Counted from the stretch's first letter, positions 45,339-53,269 are shown. The stretch is DNA of 55,719 nt from Neoluteolibacter marinus (GCF_014904755.1 NZ_JACZFQ010000036.1:1-55719); one strand, 5' to 3'. Translations and numbers: made by a program. Notes: generated by a model not told the origin, from the letters alone.

Positions 45339-45385
45339 ATTCGCCTCGCCAGCAATGCGGAAAGCGCGGCACGCTAGCGACCGTG

Positions 45386-45844
45386 ATGAAAGCGCCCGGC
45401 TGGCCCCACGCCCCTCCGCATCACTTGGGATCGGTCCACCCATTTCTCGTTACGGCGGGAACCTACGGGAAGCTCCATCACTTCCGGCATCCTTCCCGTC
45501 TCGATGTCCTTCAGCGTGGACTTTTGCAGCTGACCTCGGACTTCAATTGGCAGCTCGAGGCCTGGGCAGTCTTTTCAAACCACTACCACTTCATCGCCCG
45601 GCCATGCCATCAAGGTGACGGCGAGTCGCTCAAGCCGATGCTGTCCCGCCTTCACGAAAAGACGGCCAAGTGGATCAACAAGCTCGATGGCCAGCCGGGA
45701 CGGAAAGTCTGGCACAACTTCCGGGACAGCATTCTCAGTTTCGAGAAGTCATACTTGGCACGGCTCAACTACGTGCACTGCAATCCGGTGCACCACCACC
45801 TCGTGCCAGACGCCGGTCAGTATCCCTGGTGCTCCGCTTCATAG
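45386..45844 (+). CDS. REP-associated tyrosine transposase (RAYT), shortened by an amber codon
   Basis: 152 residues from ATG 45386 (GTG 45383 possible). It is a Y1/IS200-like transposase: the metal-binding H-x-H in FSNHYHFIARP (~65-73), KPMLSRLHEKTAKWINKLDG, VWHNFRDSILSFEKSY, and the hallmark LNYVHCNPVHHHLV with candidate catalytic tyrosines (~123, ~129). YPWCSAS is followed by TAG at 45842-45844. The same frame then continues with typical RAYT C-terminal sequence to TGA 45944-45946, giving 185 sense residues around the amber. RAYTs cleave and join single-stranded REP DNA and carry no inverted repeats of their own. Flanking GGAG-type REP doublets support this identity. It may be inactive if the tail is needed. 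Confidence 0.85.
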   Translation: MKAPGWPHAPPHHLGSVHPFLVTAGTYGKLHHFRHPSRLDVLQRGLLQLTSDFNWQLEAWAVFSNHYHFIARPCHQGDGESLKPMLSRLHEKTAKWINKLDGQPGRKVWHNFRDSILSFEKSYLARLNYVHCNPVHHHLVPDAGQYPWCSAS

Positions 45845-45946
45845 TTCCGGCAGTCCGCCGACCCCGCGTTCGTGAAAACCGTCGGCTCGTTCAAGACCGA
45901 CCGGTTGAACGTTCCCGATGACTATTCTCCAGAGTTGGAGTGCTGA
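45845..45946 (+). pseudogene. C-terminal RAYT remnant after the in-frame TAG
   Basis: In the frame of the transposase these codons read FRQSADPAFVKTVGSFKTDR, then LNVPDDYSPELEC and TGA. The phrase F-V-K-T-V-x-S-F-K-T-D-R and the D-D-Y/F end are what I expect at the C-terminus of RAYT proteins in this phylum. The residue expected at the stop is Trp, so one G-to-A change (TGG to TAG) would explain it. The TGA lies 1 bp before the next REP unit. Confidence 0.7.
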
Positions 45947-45947
45947 C

Positions 45948-46360
45948 CTTTGGAGTGCGGTGGCAGAGCGCTGCGGCGACACCGCTTTCGGAGGACCTTG
46001 CCGGTCCGCCAGTTTCTCCAGTAGCGCGCGAGGCGAACCTTTCGAATCGCAAGTCCCAGCGCTGCTTCGGATCTTCAAGCCGAGGCAACCCGCAACAAAG
46101 CGCCGTCGCCGTCCCTGCAGGGCTCTGCCGGCGCACTCCAAGGTTCGATCCCGCCGCGGCAACCCTTTGGAGTGCGGTGGCAGAGCGAAGCGGCGACACC
46201 GCTTTCGGAGGACCCTGACAGTCCGCCAGATTCTCCAGTAGCGCGCGAGGCGAACCTTTCGAATCGCAAGTCCCAGCGCTGTTTCGGATCTTCAAGCCGA
46301 GGCAACCCGCAACAAAGCGCCGTCGCCGTCCTTGCAGGACTCTGCCGGCGCACTCCAAGG
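45948..46360. repeat. Family-1 (GGAG) REP doublet downstream of the RAYT gene
   Basis: Units lie at 45948-46142 and 46165-46360, again with a 217-bp period and the linker TTCGATCCCGCCGCGGCAAC. Cores match the upstream doublet (TCGCAAGTCCCAGCGCTG, CGGATCTTCAAGCCGAGGC). The right arms carry the variant GCCGTCGCCGTCCYTGCAGG. The array begins 1 bp after the full-length RAYT stop and ends 2 bp before the stop of the cytochrome gene. Confidence 0.88.
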
Positions 46361-46362
46361 TT

Positions 46363-46725
46363 TCACTCGCCCTTCACCGCCAGCACGTAGGACAGCACCG
46401 CCTTCTCGTCGTCGGGAGCGAGGCCGGCGTGGCGGATCATCTTGGGCATGGCGTCTTCCCACTCGTCGACGTCGAGTTCCTCGGGGATCATGTAGTTGTG
46501 GCACTCGCCGCACTTCAGCATGTAGGTGACATGGCCGTGCTGCAGGGTCGGCAGCGGCGTGCCGCTGCGCTTGGCCATCGCGGCGTCCGGATTCGGTACC
46601 TCGGAAATCCCGCCCACCGCCGGCTCGTCCGGGGTCACGATGTTGCCGTCCGCGGGAATGTTCCCGCTGCCCGCACATCCCGCCAGGACCATGGCGAGCC
46701 CCGCCGCTCCGATCATGTTTCGCAT
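46363..46725 (-). CDS. Lipoprotein monoheme cytochrome c
   Basis: 120 residues. The lipobox L-A-G-C places the lipidated Cys at 17. The heme site is C-G-E-C-H (72-76), and the axial Met is probably in [11 protein letters not shown] (93 or 96). The C-terminal helix [16 protein letters not shown] closes a small class I cytochrome domain. It would be anchored to the outer face of a membrane and pass electrons, with no partner oxidase or dehydrogenase nearby. The stop codon is 2 bp from a REP doublet. A heptamer satellite lies upstream of the start. Confidence 0.85.
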   Translation of the reverse strand: MRNMIGAAGLAMVLAGCAGSGNIPADGNIVTPDEPAVGGISEVPNPDAAMAKRSGTPLPTLQHGHVTYMLKCGECHNYMIPEELDVDEWEDAMPKMIRHAGLAPDDEKAVLSYVLAVKGE

Positions 46726-46770
46726 GGCGGAACCCTAGCGGGAGCCGGATTTGGGTGGAAAGGAGAAAGC

Positions 46771-46861
46771 AGAGGGCAGAGGGCAGAGGGCAGAGGGCAG
46801 AGGGCAGAGGGCAGAGGGCAGAGGGCAGAGGGCAGAGGGCAGAGGGCAGAGGGCAGAGGGC
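46771..46861. repeat. Heptanucleotide satellite (AGAGGGC)13
   Basis: Thirteen perfect copies of AGAGGGC run head-to-tail for 91 bases, in the gap between the cytochrome start and the argJ stop. No stop codon arises in any frame of this strand, so it produces false open frames encoding a seven-residue repeat (R-A-E-G-R-G-Q). The same heptamer ends the window. Confidence 0.97.
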
Positions 46862-46909
46862 GGTTGCTGATTTCAGCTTTCAGCTTTTCCAATTTCCGCT
46901 TTTGCCTCC

Positions 46910-48163
46910 TCAGACCAGACCGTCCTTCCGCGCCTGCTTCCAGTAGGCATACTCGGAGCGGTTGAAATCGACGTATTCCGGCGAGAGGTCGCTACTGTAC
47001 ATGCAGTATTCCGCGTCGCCCTGGTTGAGGTTGATGTCGATCTGGAATTCCCGCTGCGCGGCGATTTCCCGCAGCTCGTCCATCGGCGTCGGTCCCTGCA
47101 GGCCGCCGAGGCAGGCAGGCTTGCCGTCGTAGCAGATGTCGACGAGTTCCTCGCGGATCCGCGCCCGCGAGTAGCCCACCGCGTGCAGTACCCGGCCCCA
47201 GTTCGGGTCGCCGCCGTTCCACGACGACTTCACCAGCGCGGACTTGCAAACCGCCTCGGCCACCAGCTTGGCGTCGAGGTAGGTGCGGGCGCCACTGACC
47301 TGCACGGTGACGAACTTGGTCACCCGCTCGCCGTCGCGCACGATCGCCTTGGCCAGCTCCAGCATGACCCAGTTCAAGGCCTTGCGGAACTGCTTGCAGA
47401 GCGCGCTGCCGCGGCGGAACGACGGCATGCCCGAACGGCCGTTGGCCAGCACCAGCACGGTGTCGTTGGTGCTCATGTCGCCGTCGATGGTGATCCGGTT
47501 GAAGCTGTCATCCACGCCCTCGAGCACCGCCTTGCGCAGGTTGTCGCGGGTCACGTTGGCGTCGGTGGTGATGAAGCACAGCATCGTCGCCATGCTCGGG
47601 GAAATCATGCCCGCGCCCTTCACGCAGCCGCCGATCCGCACGCGGTGGCCGCCGAGGTCGAAGGAGATCGCGATCTCCTTGTGGTGGGTGTCGCTGGTGA
47701 TGATCGCCTTGGCGACGTCCGTGCCCTGGCCGCTGCCGAGCTTTTCCACCAGCTCATCGAAGCGCGGCTCGATGCGCGTCATCGGCAGCGGCAGGCCGAT
47801 CACCCCGGTCGAACACACGCCGACCTCGCTGCGGGTGAGACCGAGAGGTTTGGCGACGGCCTTGCACATCAGCTTGGCGTCGTTGACCCCCTGGACGCCG
47901 GTGCAGGCGTTGGCGTTGCCGCTGTTGGCGACGATCGCGCGCAGGTCGCCCTTCCTCAAGTGGGCCTGGGAAAGCTTCACTGGAGCGGCCTTCACCCGGT
48001 TGATCGTGAAGGTCCCGGCGGAGGTGCAGGGGCTCTCCGAATAGATCAGCGCGAGGTCGAGGCGTTCGACCGCGGGATTCTTGATGCCGCACGAGATGGC
48101 GGAGCATTGGAAGCCGCGAGGAGCGCCGACGCCTCCTTTGATCCGGGTGACGGGGAAATCCAT
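46910..48163 (-). CDS. argJ: Bifunctional glutamate N-acetyltransferase/amino-acid N-acetyltransferase (ArgJ)
   Basis: 417 residues from ATG 48163. The ornithine acetyltransferase fold has [25 protein letters not shown] (the oxyanion region) and [20 protein letters not shown]. Self-cleavage is expected between Ala192 and Thr193, making Thr193 the N-terminal nucleophile of the beta chain. The normal H-A-T-M-L reads M-A-T-M-L here. ArgJ recycles the acetyl group from N-acetylornithine to glutamate. It lies 42 bases downstream of argC on the same strand, so an argCJ operon is likely. A TTG start at 48178 is possible. Confidence 0.94.
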   Translation of the reverse strand: MDFPVTRIKGGVGAPRGFQCSAISCGIKNPAVERLDLALIYSESPCTSAGTFTINRVKAAPVKLSQAHLRKGDLRAIVANSGNANACTGVQGVNDAKLMCKAVAKPLGLTRSEVGVCSTGVIGLPLPMTRIEPRFDELVEKLGSGQGTDVAKAIITSDTHHKEIAISFDLGGHRVRIGGCVKGAGMISPSMATMLCFITTDANVTRDNLRKAVLEGVDDSFNRITIDGDMSTNDTVLVLANGRSGMPSFRRGSALCKQFRKALNWVMLELAKAIVRDGERVTKFVTVQVSGARTYLDAKLVAEAVCKSALVKSSWNGGDPNWGRVLHAVGYSRARIREELVDICYDGKPACLGGLQGPTPMDELREIAAQREFQIDINLNQGDAEYCMYSSDLSPEYVDFNRSEYAYWKQARKDGLV

Positions 48164-48205
48164 GGCTGGGTTTTGCAAGGGTGGGGGCGTGACGCTGAAC
48201 CAATC

Positions 48206-49249
48206 TCACGCGCATTGCAACCCGGCGGTCTCGGGAAGCCCGAAAAGCAGGTTGAACGACTGCACCGCCTGCGACCCCGCGCCCTTGCCGAGGTTGTCCT
48301 CGGCGCTGCTCAGGATGATCCGGCCGGTCCGTGCGTCGTGGATCCAGCCGATGTCGATGAAGTTGGTGCGGGTCACGTTCTTGGTGTCCGCGCACGCGCC
48401 CTGGCCCAGCAGGCGGACGAACGCCGCGTCGCGATAGGCTTCCTCCAGGGCTTCCCCGATTCGTGCGGGCTCGATCCCGTCGCGGAGTTTTGCCGTCGTC
48501 GTGGTCGCGATGCCGGCATTCACCGGGATCAGGTGGGGGATGAAGGTGATCACCACCGGCTCGCCGGCCGCCAGGGAAAGCTCCTGCTCGATCTCCGACA
48601 GGTGGCGGTGCTTGGGGATGCCATAGGCGCGGGCGCTTTCGTTGCATTCGCAGAACAGCAGCGAGAGGTCGGCCTTGCGGCCGGCGCCGCTGACGCCGCT
48701 CATCGAGTTGGCCACGATCGTCGCGGGATCGAGCAGCCCCGCCTGGAGCAGCGGGATCAGCGGCAGTAGGATGCTGGTGGGGTAGCAGCCCGGCGAGGCG
48801 ATCAGGCGGGCGGCCTTGATCGCGTCCGACCGGACTTCCGGCAGGCCGTACACCGCCTCGTCCAGCAGGGCGGGCGCCGGGTGGGCGTGGCCGTAGAACT
48901 CCTCGTAGACGGCGGCATCGTTGAGCCGGAAGTCGGCGCTCAGGTCGATCACCTTCAGGCCCCGCGCCAGCAAGGCCGTGGCGATTTCCGCCGCCACCCC
49001 GTGGGGCAGGGCCAGGAATGCCGCCTCCGCCCCGGTGGCCGCGATGGCGTCCGGATCCGGCATCATGAAGGGCAATCCGGCGCCCGGCAACTTGCGGAAC
49101 CGCGGGAAAACATCGGACAGCGGCTTGCCGTCTTCCTGGCGCGAGGTCGCGGCAACGAGCTCCACCTGGGGATGGACCAGCAGGAGCCTGAGAAGCTCCT
49201 GCCCCGTGTATCCGCTGGCTCCGACGATGGCTGTCTTGATCCGCTTCAT
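48206..49249 (-). CDS. argC: N-acetyl-gamma-glutamyl-phosphate reductase (ArgC)
   Basis: 347 residues from ATG 49249 (MKRIKTAIVGASGYTGQELL), the standard ArgC start with the NADP motif G-A-S-G-Y-T-G. The catalytic Cys155 is in SPGCYPTS, and the region SGVSGAGRKADLSLLFCECN and the His-containing FIPHLIPVNAGI complete the active site. It reduces N-acetylglutamyl phosphate to the semialdehyde in arginine synthesis. The frame extends further upstream through the antisense strand of tRNA-Pro, but that part is not protein. Confidence 0.95.
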   Translation of the reverse strand: MKRIKTAIVGASGYTGQELLRLLLVHPQVELVAATSRQEDGKPLSDVFPRFRKLPGAGLPFMMPDPDAIAATGAEAAFLALPHGVAAEIATALLARGLKVIDLSADFRLNDAAVYEEFYGHAHPAPALLDEAVYGLPEVRSDAIKAARLIASPGCYPTSILLPLIPLLQAGLLDPATIVANSMSGVSGAGRKADLSLLFCECNESARAYGIPKHRHLSEIEQELSLAAGEPVVITFIPHLIPVNAGIATTTTAKLRDGIEPARIGEALEEAYRDAAFVRLLGQGACADTKNVTRTNFIDIGWIHDARTGRIILSSAEDNLGKGAGSQAVQSFNLLFGLPETAGLQCA

Positions 49250-49332
49250 GGGGCGCGAAAATGCATGATTTTCAGGGCTTGCCAACCGGGATTTCCCCTG
49301 ATTGTCTGCCCGCCCGTCGCCGACGAGGTAAA

Positions 49333-49406
49333 CGGGCTGTGGCGCAGTCTGGTAGCGCACCTGCATGGGGTGTAGGGGGTCGTGGGTTCGAATCCCGCCA
49401 GCCCGA
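49333..49406 (+). tRNA. tRNA-Pro(GGG)
   Basis: 74 nt fold as a full cloverleaf: acceptor CGGGCTG/CAGCCCG, D-stem GCGC/GCGC with AGTCTGGTA loop, anticodon stem CCTGC/GTAGG with loop ATGGGGT (anticodon GGG), and T-arm GTGGG-TTCGAAT-CCCGC. The discriminator is A and CCA is not encoded. It reads CCC and CCU proline codons. Confidence 0.96.
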
Positions 49407-49409
49407 TTC

Positions 49410-49453
49410 AAACCCGGTGGTCCGGAATTTCCGGATCACCGGGTTTGACGTTT
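49410..49453 (+). terminator. tRNA-Pro terminator
   Basis: A 16-bp stem AAACCCGGTGGTCCGG / CCGGATCACCGGGTTT (49410-49446, one G-T pair) with the loop AATTT follows the tRNA by three bases. It is trailed by GACGTTT. A REP array starts at the next base pairs (49454). Confidence 0.8.
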
Positions 49454-50087
49454 CTTTGGAGTGCGGTGGCAGAGCGCAGCGGCGACACCGCTTTCGAGGG
49501 ACCTAGGAATGCCCGTTCCTCTGTTCGCACCACCCGATCGCCGATACTCCGATCGCCAAGCCCGGATGCCTGTTTCAAGGTCTCATCGCACCTACCCCAA
49601 AGCGCCGTCGCCGGTCGCTGCGCTCCCTCTGCCGGCGCACTCCAAAGATCGATCCCGCCGCAGCAACACTTTGGAGTGCGGTGGCAGAGTGCAACGGCGA
49701 CACCGCTTTCGAAGCACCGGCCGAGGCTCATCGCTCTCAAAGTCCCACCCGACCTCCCCGCTCCGACTCTCCAACCTAAAACGAGGAGCCCCCCGCCCCA
49801 AGTTCCCACCTCACCCCCAAAGCGCCGTCGCCGGTCACTGCGTTCCCTCTGCCGGCGCACTCCAAAGTTCGATCCCGCCGCGGCAACACTTTGGAGTGCG
49901 GTGGCAGAGTGCAACGGCGACACCGCTTTCGAAGCACCTGCCACGTCTCATCACTCTCAAAGTCCCACCCGACCTCCCCCCGCCGACTTTCCAACCCCAA
50001 ACGAGGAGATCCCCGCCCCACGTTCCCGCCTCACCCCCCAAAGCGCCGTCGCCGGTCGCTGCGCTCCCTCTGCCGGCGCACTCCAAG
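49454..50087. repeat. Family-1 (GGAG) REP array, three units
   Basis: Units lie at 49454-49647, 49669-49867 and 49889-50087, joined by (T)CGATCCCGCCGCAGCAAC-type linkers. The second and third units share the 'AAGCACCGGCCGAGGCTCA'-type core with those at 51.5-52.3 kb. The first differs and is next to the tRNA terminator. The array separates the tRNA from the polysaccharide export genes and creates spurious frames on both strands. The 173 bases from 50088 to the next ATG hold no visible feature. Confidence 0.88.
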
Positions 50088-50260
50088 GATCCATCGGAAC
50101 GCCGTGCCCTGCATCCGCTGCAATTCAGCATCCCGAAATTTCAGCTTCTCCGATGTTCCGCCATTTCTCTTGCCCTGCTTCCTGCCCGTGGCTTGATCGG
50201 ATCCGCTCTAACGACTTTTCACGCCGCAAGTCGCCCGGTGCCCTCCCAGATCATTCCGGA

Positions 50261-51454
50261 ATGAATCCGCAGCCCCCTCTCCGTCACCTGATTTCCGCCC
50301 TTTGCCTGTCCATGCCGCTTTTCGGGCAGGACTTCGAAGCGCCGCTTGTATCCGCACCGTCCGGCTACACGGAGCCCACGACCTTCAGCGGCTTCGATGT
50401 CGGCGAGGCGCTGAGCGGGTTCAGCTTCGGCCTCGGATCCACCCTCGCGTATGATTCCAATGTCCGCGGCAGCGGGCCGGTTCGAAGCGGCGAAGGCGAC
50501 ACCATCCTCAGCGTCAGCCCGACGATCACCTATCGCGACCCCGGCGGCGACTTCACTTTCGGCGGGAGCTTCGCCCTGAACTACGCAACCTATTTCAGCA
50601 ATTCCGATCTGGGCGGGCTCGGCTACAGCACGAATTTGCACGCCGGCTATCAGGGTGGTCGTTTTAGCTTGAAAGGAACCTTCGGTTCCAGTCTGCGGCA
50701 GGGCACCAATAACTACTACAACAACTCCTACGCCGAAACCTTGAGCTTCAATACCGGACTCAGCCTCGACTACCGGCTGAGCCCGAAGACCTCGATCAAT
50801 TCACGCTTCAACTACAACTGGACCGAGCCGACCTCGGGGAACTTCGCCTCCACCTACAACCTCGGCTTCGACATCGCCGCATTGTGGAAGGCCACGCCGC
50901 TCACCAGCCTCGGGCCCGGTATCGCCTGGGACCAGAGCGGCGGCGACAACCGGCCCGACCGCCAGACCCTCGGGCCGATCTTGCGGGTCAAATACAAGCT
51001 TTCGCGGAAGGTGGCCCTTGATGGCACCTTCGGATATCAATTCTACCAGAGCGGCGGTGGCAGCCAGGACGGCGGTTTCACCACCGGTCTGGGTCTGAAT
51101 TACCGGGCCTCTTCGCTCTGGGGAATGAACCTTTCGGTGTACAAGGGCACCACCGCCAACGGCGGGATCGGCGGCGGCTACCGCGATTCCACCAACTACC
51201 GCTTGGGTTATCATCGCAAGATCCGCCGGGCGCAGCTGACCACCGGGATCGGCTACGAGATCAGCGACGTGTCCGGCGGCGTGGCGGGAGGGCAGGACCA
51301 GGACAATTTCAACTGGGACATCGCGCTGGGCATGCCGGTTTTCTACAACCGGGTGCAGGCATCGCTTTTCTACCGCTGGCGCAGCAACTCGGGAAACAAC
51401 GTCCGCTCGAACGACGGTTACACCACCGGCATCTCGCTCTCCACTGGCTTTTAG
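50261..51454 (+). CDS. Outer membrane beta-barrel protein, polysaccharide-export associated
   Basis: 397 residues from ATG 50261, with a signal peptide ending near LFGQDFEA. From ~45 on it is a chain of amphipathic strands with alternating aromatic residues: GGDFTFGGSFALNYATYF, RFSLKGTFGSSLRQGTNNYY, LSLDYRLSPKTSINSRFNYN, and the final YTTGISLSTGF with a C-terminal Phe, the outer membrane assembly signal. Similar barrels occur next to Wza/Wzc-type genes. Here the export protein and BY-kinase follow on the same strand, so the product probably takes part in exopolysaccharide secretion. Confidence 0.82.
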   Translation: MNPQPPLRHLISALCLSMPLFGQDFEAPLVSAPSGYTEPTTFSGFDVGEALSGFSFGLGSTLAYDSNVRGSGPVRSGEGDTILSVSPTITYRDPGGDFTFGGSFALNYATYFSNSDLGGLGYSTNLHAGYQGGRFSLKGTFGSSLRQGTNNYYNNSYAETLSFNTGLSLDYRLSPKTSINSRFNYNWTEPTSGNFASTYNLGFDIAALWKATPLTSLGPGIAWDQSGGDNRPDRQTLGPILRVKYKLSRKVALDGTFGYQFYQSGGGSQDGGFTTGLGLNYRASSLWGMNLSVYKGTTANGGIGGGYRDSTNYRLGYHRKIRRAQLTTGIGYEISDVSGGVAGGQDQDNFNWDIALGMPVFYNRVQASLFYRWRSNSGNNVRSNDGYTTGISLSTGF

Positions 51455-51457
51455 CTC

Positions 51458-52324
51458 CTTTGGAGTGCGGTGGCAGAGTGCAACGGCGACACCGCTTTCG
51501 AAGCACCGGCCGAGGCTCACCGCTCTCGGAGTCGCACCCGACCTCCCCGTGCCAATTCTCCAACCCCAAGCGAGGAGATTCCCCGCGCCCAGGTCACGCC
51601 TTCACCCCCAAAGCGCCGTCGCCGGTCGCTGCGCTCCCTTTGCCGGCGCACTCCAAGGTTCGATCCCGCCGCCGCAACCCTTTGGAGTGCGGTGGCAGAG
51701 TGCAACGGCGACACCGCTTTCGAAGCACCGAGCGAGTCTCACCGCTCTCGAAATCCCACCCGACCTCCCCGCGCCGACTCTCCAACTCCAAACGAGGAGA
51801 TCCCCGTGCCCAGGTCCCGCCTCACTCCTCCCAAAGCGCCGTCGCCGGTCGCTGGCTCCCTCTGCCGGCGCACTCCAAAGTTCGATCTCGCCGCGGCAAC
51901 CCTTTGGAGTGCGGTGGCAGAGTGCAACGGCGACACCGCTTTCGAAGCACCGGCCGAGGCTCACCACTCTCAAAGCCCCGCCCGACCTCCCCGCGTCGCT
52001 TCTCCAACCTCAACCGAGGAGCCCTCCGTGCCCAGGTCCCGCCTCACTCCCCCCAAAGCGCCGTCGCCGGACGCTGGCTCCCTCTGCCGGCGCACTCCAA
52101 GGTTCGATCCCGCCGCAGCAACCCTTTGGAGTGCGGTGGCAGAGTGCAACGGCGACACCGCTTTCGAAGCACCGGCCGAGTTTCACCACTCTCAAAGCCC
52201 CGCCCGACCTCCCCGCGTCGCTTCTCCAACCTCAACCGAGGAGCCCTCCGTGCCCAGGTCCCGCCTCACTCCCCCCAAAGCGCCGTCGCCGGTCTCCCGC
52301 CCCCTCTGCCAGCGCACTCCAAAG
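51458..52324. repeat. Family-1 (GGAG) REP array, four units with exact 222-bp period
   Basis: Units begin at 51458, 51680, 51902 and 52124 and end at 51657, 51890, 52102 and 52324. The four starts are exactly 222 bp apart. The left arm is nearly invariant (CTTTGGAGTGCGGTGGCAGA, then GTGCAACGGCGACACCGC). The cores differ at scattered positions. The array lies 3 bp after the barrel gene and 133 bp before the export gene, inside what is otherwise a polysaccharide operon. Confidence 0.9.
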
Positions 52325-52456
52325 TCCCTTCAAGACAACAAATCACCGGATGCCAAAACAAATTTCCGCATATTTCTGATTGAGTTTCCTTGGCCCGGCC
52401 CGGAATCCGCTCTGCAAGCTTGTCACCCGAATTTCTTCATCTACCGTCCCTGCGCC

Positions 52457-53269
52457 ATGCAATCCTCCCCCAAACTCTTGATCCTGCTGGCCATCTGCTT
52501 TTCAGCGCTGGCCCGAGCCCAGTCACCCGCCGATTCCGATCCCGTCCTGAAGGCCAATGATGTCATCCGGATGGAGGTGTTCGAGGAACCCGACCTCAGC
52601 ACCCAGACCCGCATCCTGAAGTCCGGCGAGGTGGTCCTGCCATTGATCGGCACCGTCAAGATCTCCGGCCTCACCGTGGGCGACGCCAATGATGAGATCC
52701 GCAATCTCTACGCCCAGAAATACCTGGTCGATCCCAAGGTCAGCCTGACCATCGACGAGTACTCAAGCGACTATTTCTCCGTGATCGGCGAAGTGAACAA
52801 CCCCGGCCAGTTCCCGATGCCGGCCAATGGCAAGTTCGACCTCTCCGCGGCGGTCGCCAGCGCCGGCGGCCTCAATGACGAGGCGGATCTCAACGGCGTC
52901 ACCCTGACCCGCGCGGACGGTGGGACCTCGACCTATTCCGCCTCGTCGATCCCCAACAGCAAGGTGGCGATCCGGCCGGGAGACCGGATCGTGGTCGCCA
53001 AAAGCCCTTATGTCGGGAAATCCGTGACCATCGTTGGCCAGGTCCGCAAGGCCGGTCCCGTGCCCTTTCCCCGCGACGGCCGGCTCGATCTCGTTCTGGC
53101 CATTTCCCAGGCAGGCGGACTCACCGAACTGGCCAATGCCAAGAAGGTGAGCATCAACCGTCGCGGTGAGGTGAGCACGGTCAACTACAAGGAAATGACG
53201 GACAAGGGTACCTCCCGCTACATGTTGCAACCAGGCGATATCGTCACCGTGGCCGAGCGGTTCCTATGA
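52457..53269 (+). CDS. Polysaccharide export protein (Poly_export/SLBB, Wza-like)
   Basis: 270 residues from ATG 52457, with signal peptide MQSSPKLLILLAICFSALARA. The Poly_export domain is at ~28-110 (LKANDVIRMEVFEEPDLSTQ, then VVLPLIGTVKISGLTVGDAN). Two SLBB repeats follow: YFSVIGEVNNPGQFPMPANG at ~112-185 and SVTIVGQVRKAGPVPFPRDG at ~195-265. It is shorter than Wza and lacks a lipobox and C-terminal helix, so it is probably a periplasmic part of the export channel. The start was chosen for its signal peptide. The frame open upstream through the REP array is not protein. Confidence 0.9.
   Translation: MQSSPKLLILLAICFSALARAQSPADSDPVLKANDVIRMEVFEEPDLSTQTRILKSGEVVLPLIGTVKISGLTVGDANDEIRNLYAQKYLVDPKVSLTIDEYSSDYFSVIGEVNNPGQFPMPANGKFDLSAAVASAGGLNDEADLNGVTLTRADGGTSTYSASSIPNSKVAIRPGDRIVVAKSPYVGKSVTIVGQVRKAGPVPFPRDGRLDLVLAISQAGGLTELANAKKVSINRRGEVSTVNYKEMTDKGTSRYMLQPGDIVTVAERFL

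Noticed and set aside
13630-45946. Reassignment of TAG to an amino acid
   Set aside because: TAG ends several intact genes here (RDD gene at 20278, rlmD-like gene at 30986, gltX at 33748-33746). Isolated nonsense mutations are simpler.
46755-46965. Protein with (RAEGRGQ) repeats
   Set aside because: It is a by-product of a heptamer satellite open in every frame. No start region or neighbour supports translation.
49250-49411. N-terminal extension of argC by 54 residues
   Set aside because: The extension is the antisense strand of tRNA-Pro (GGIRTHDPLHPMQVRYQTAP), a well-known false peptide. MKRIKTAIVGASGYTG is the true start.
51470-52456. A REP-derived N-terminal region of the Poly_export protein (599-residue frame)
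   Set aside because: The region is four tandem REP units. The signal peptide at 52457 marks the real start.
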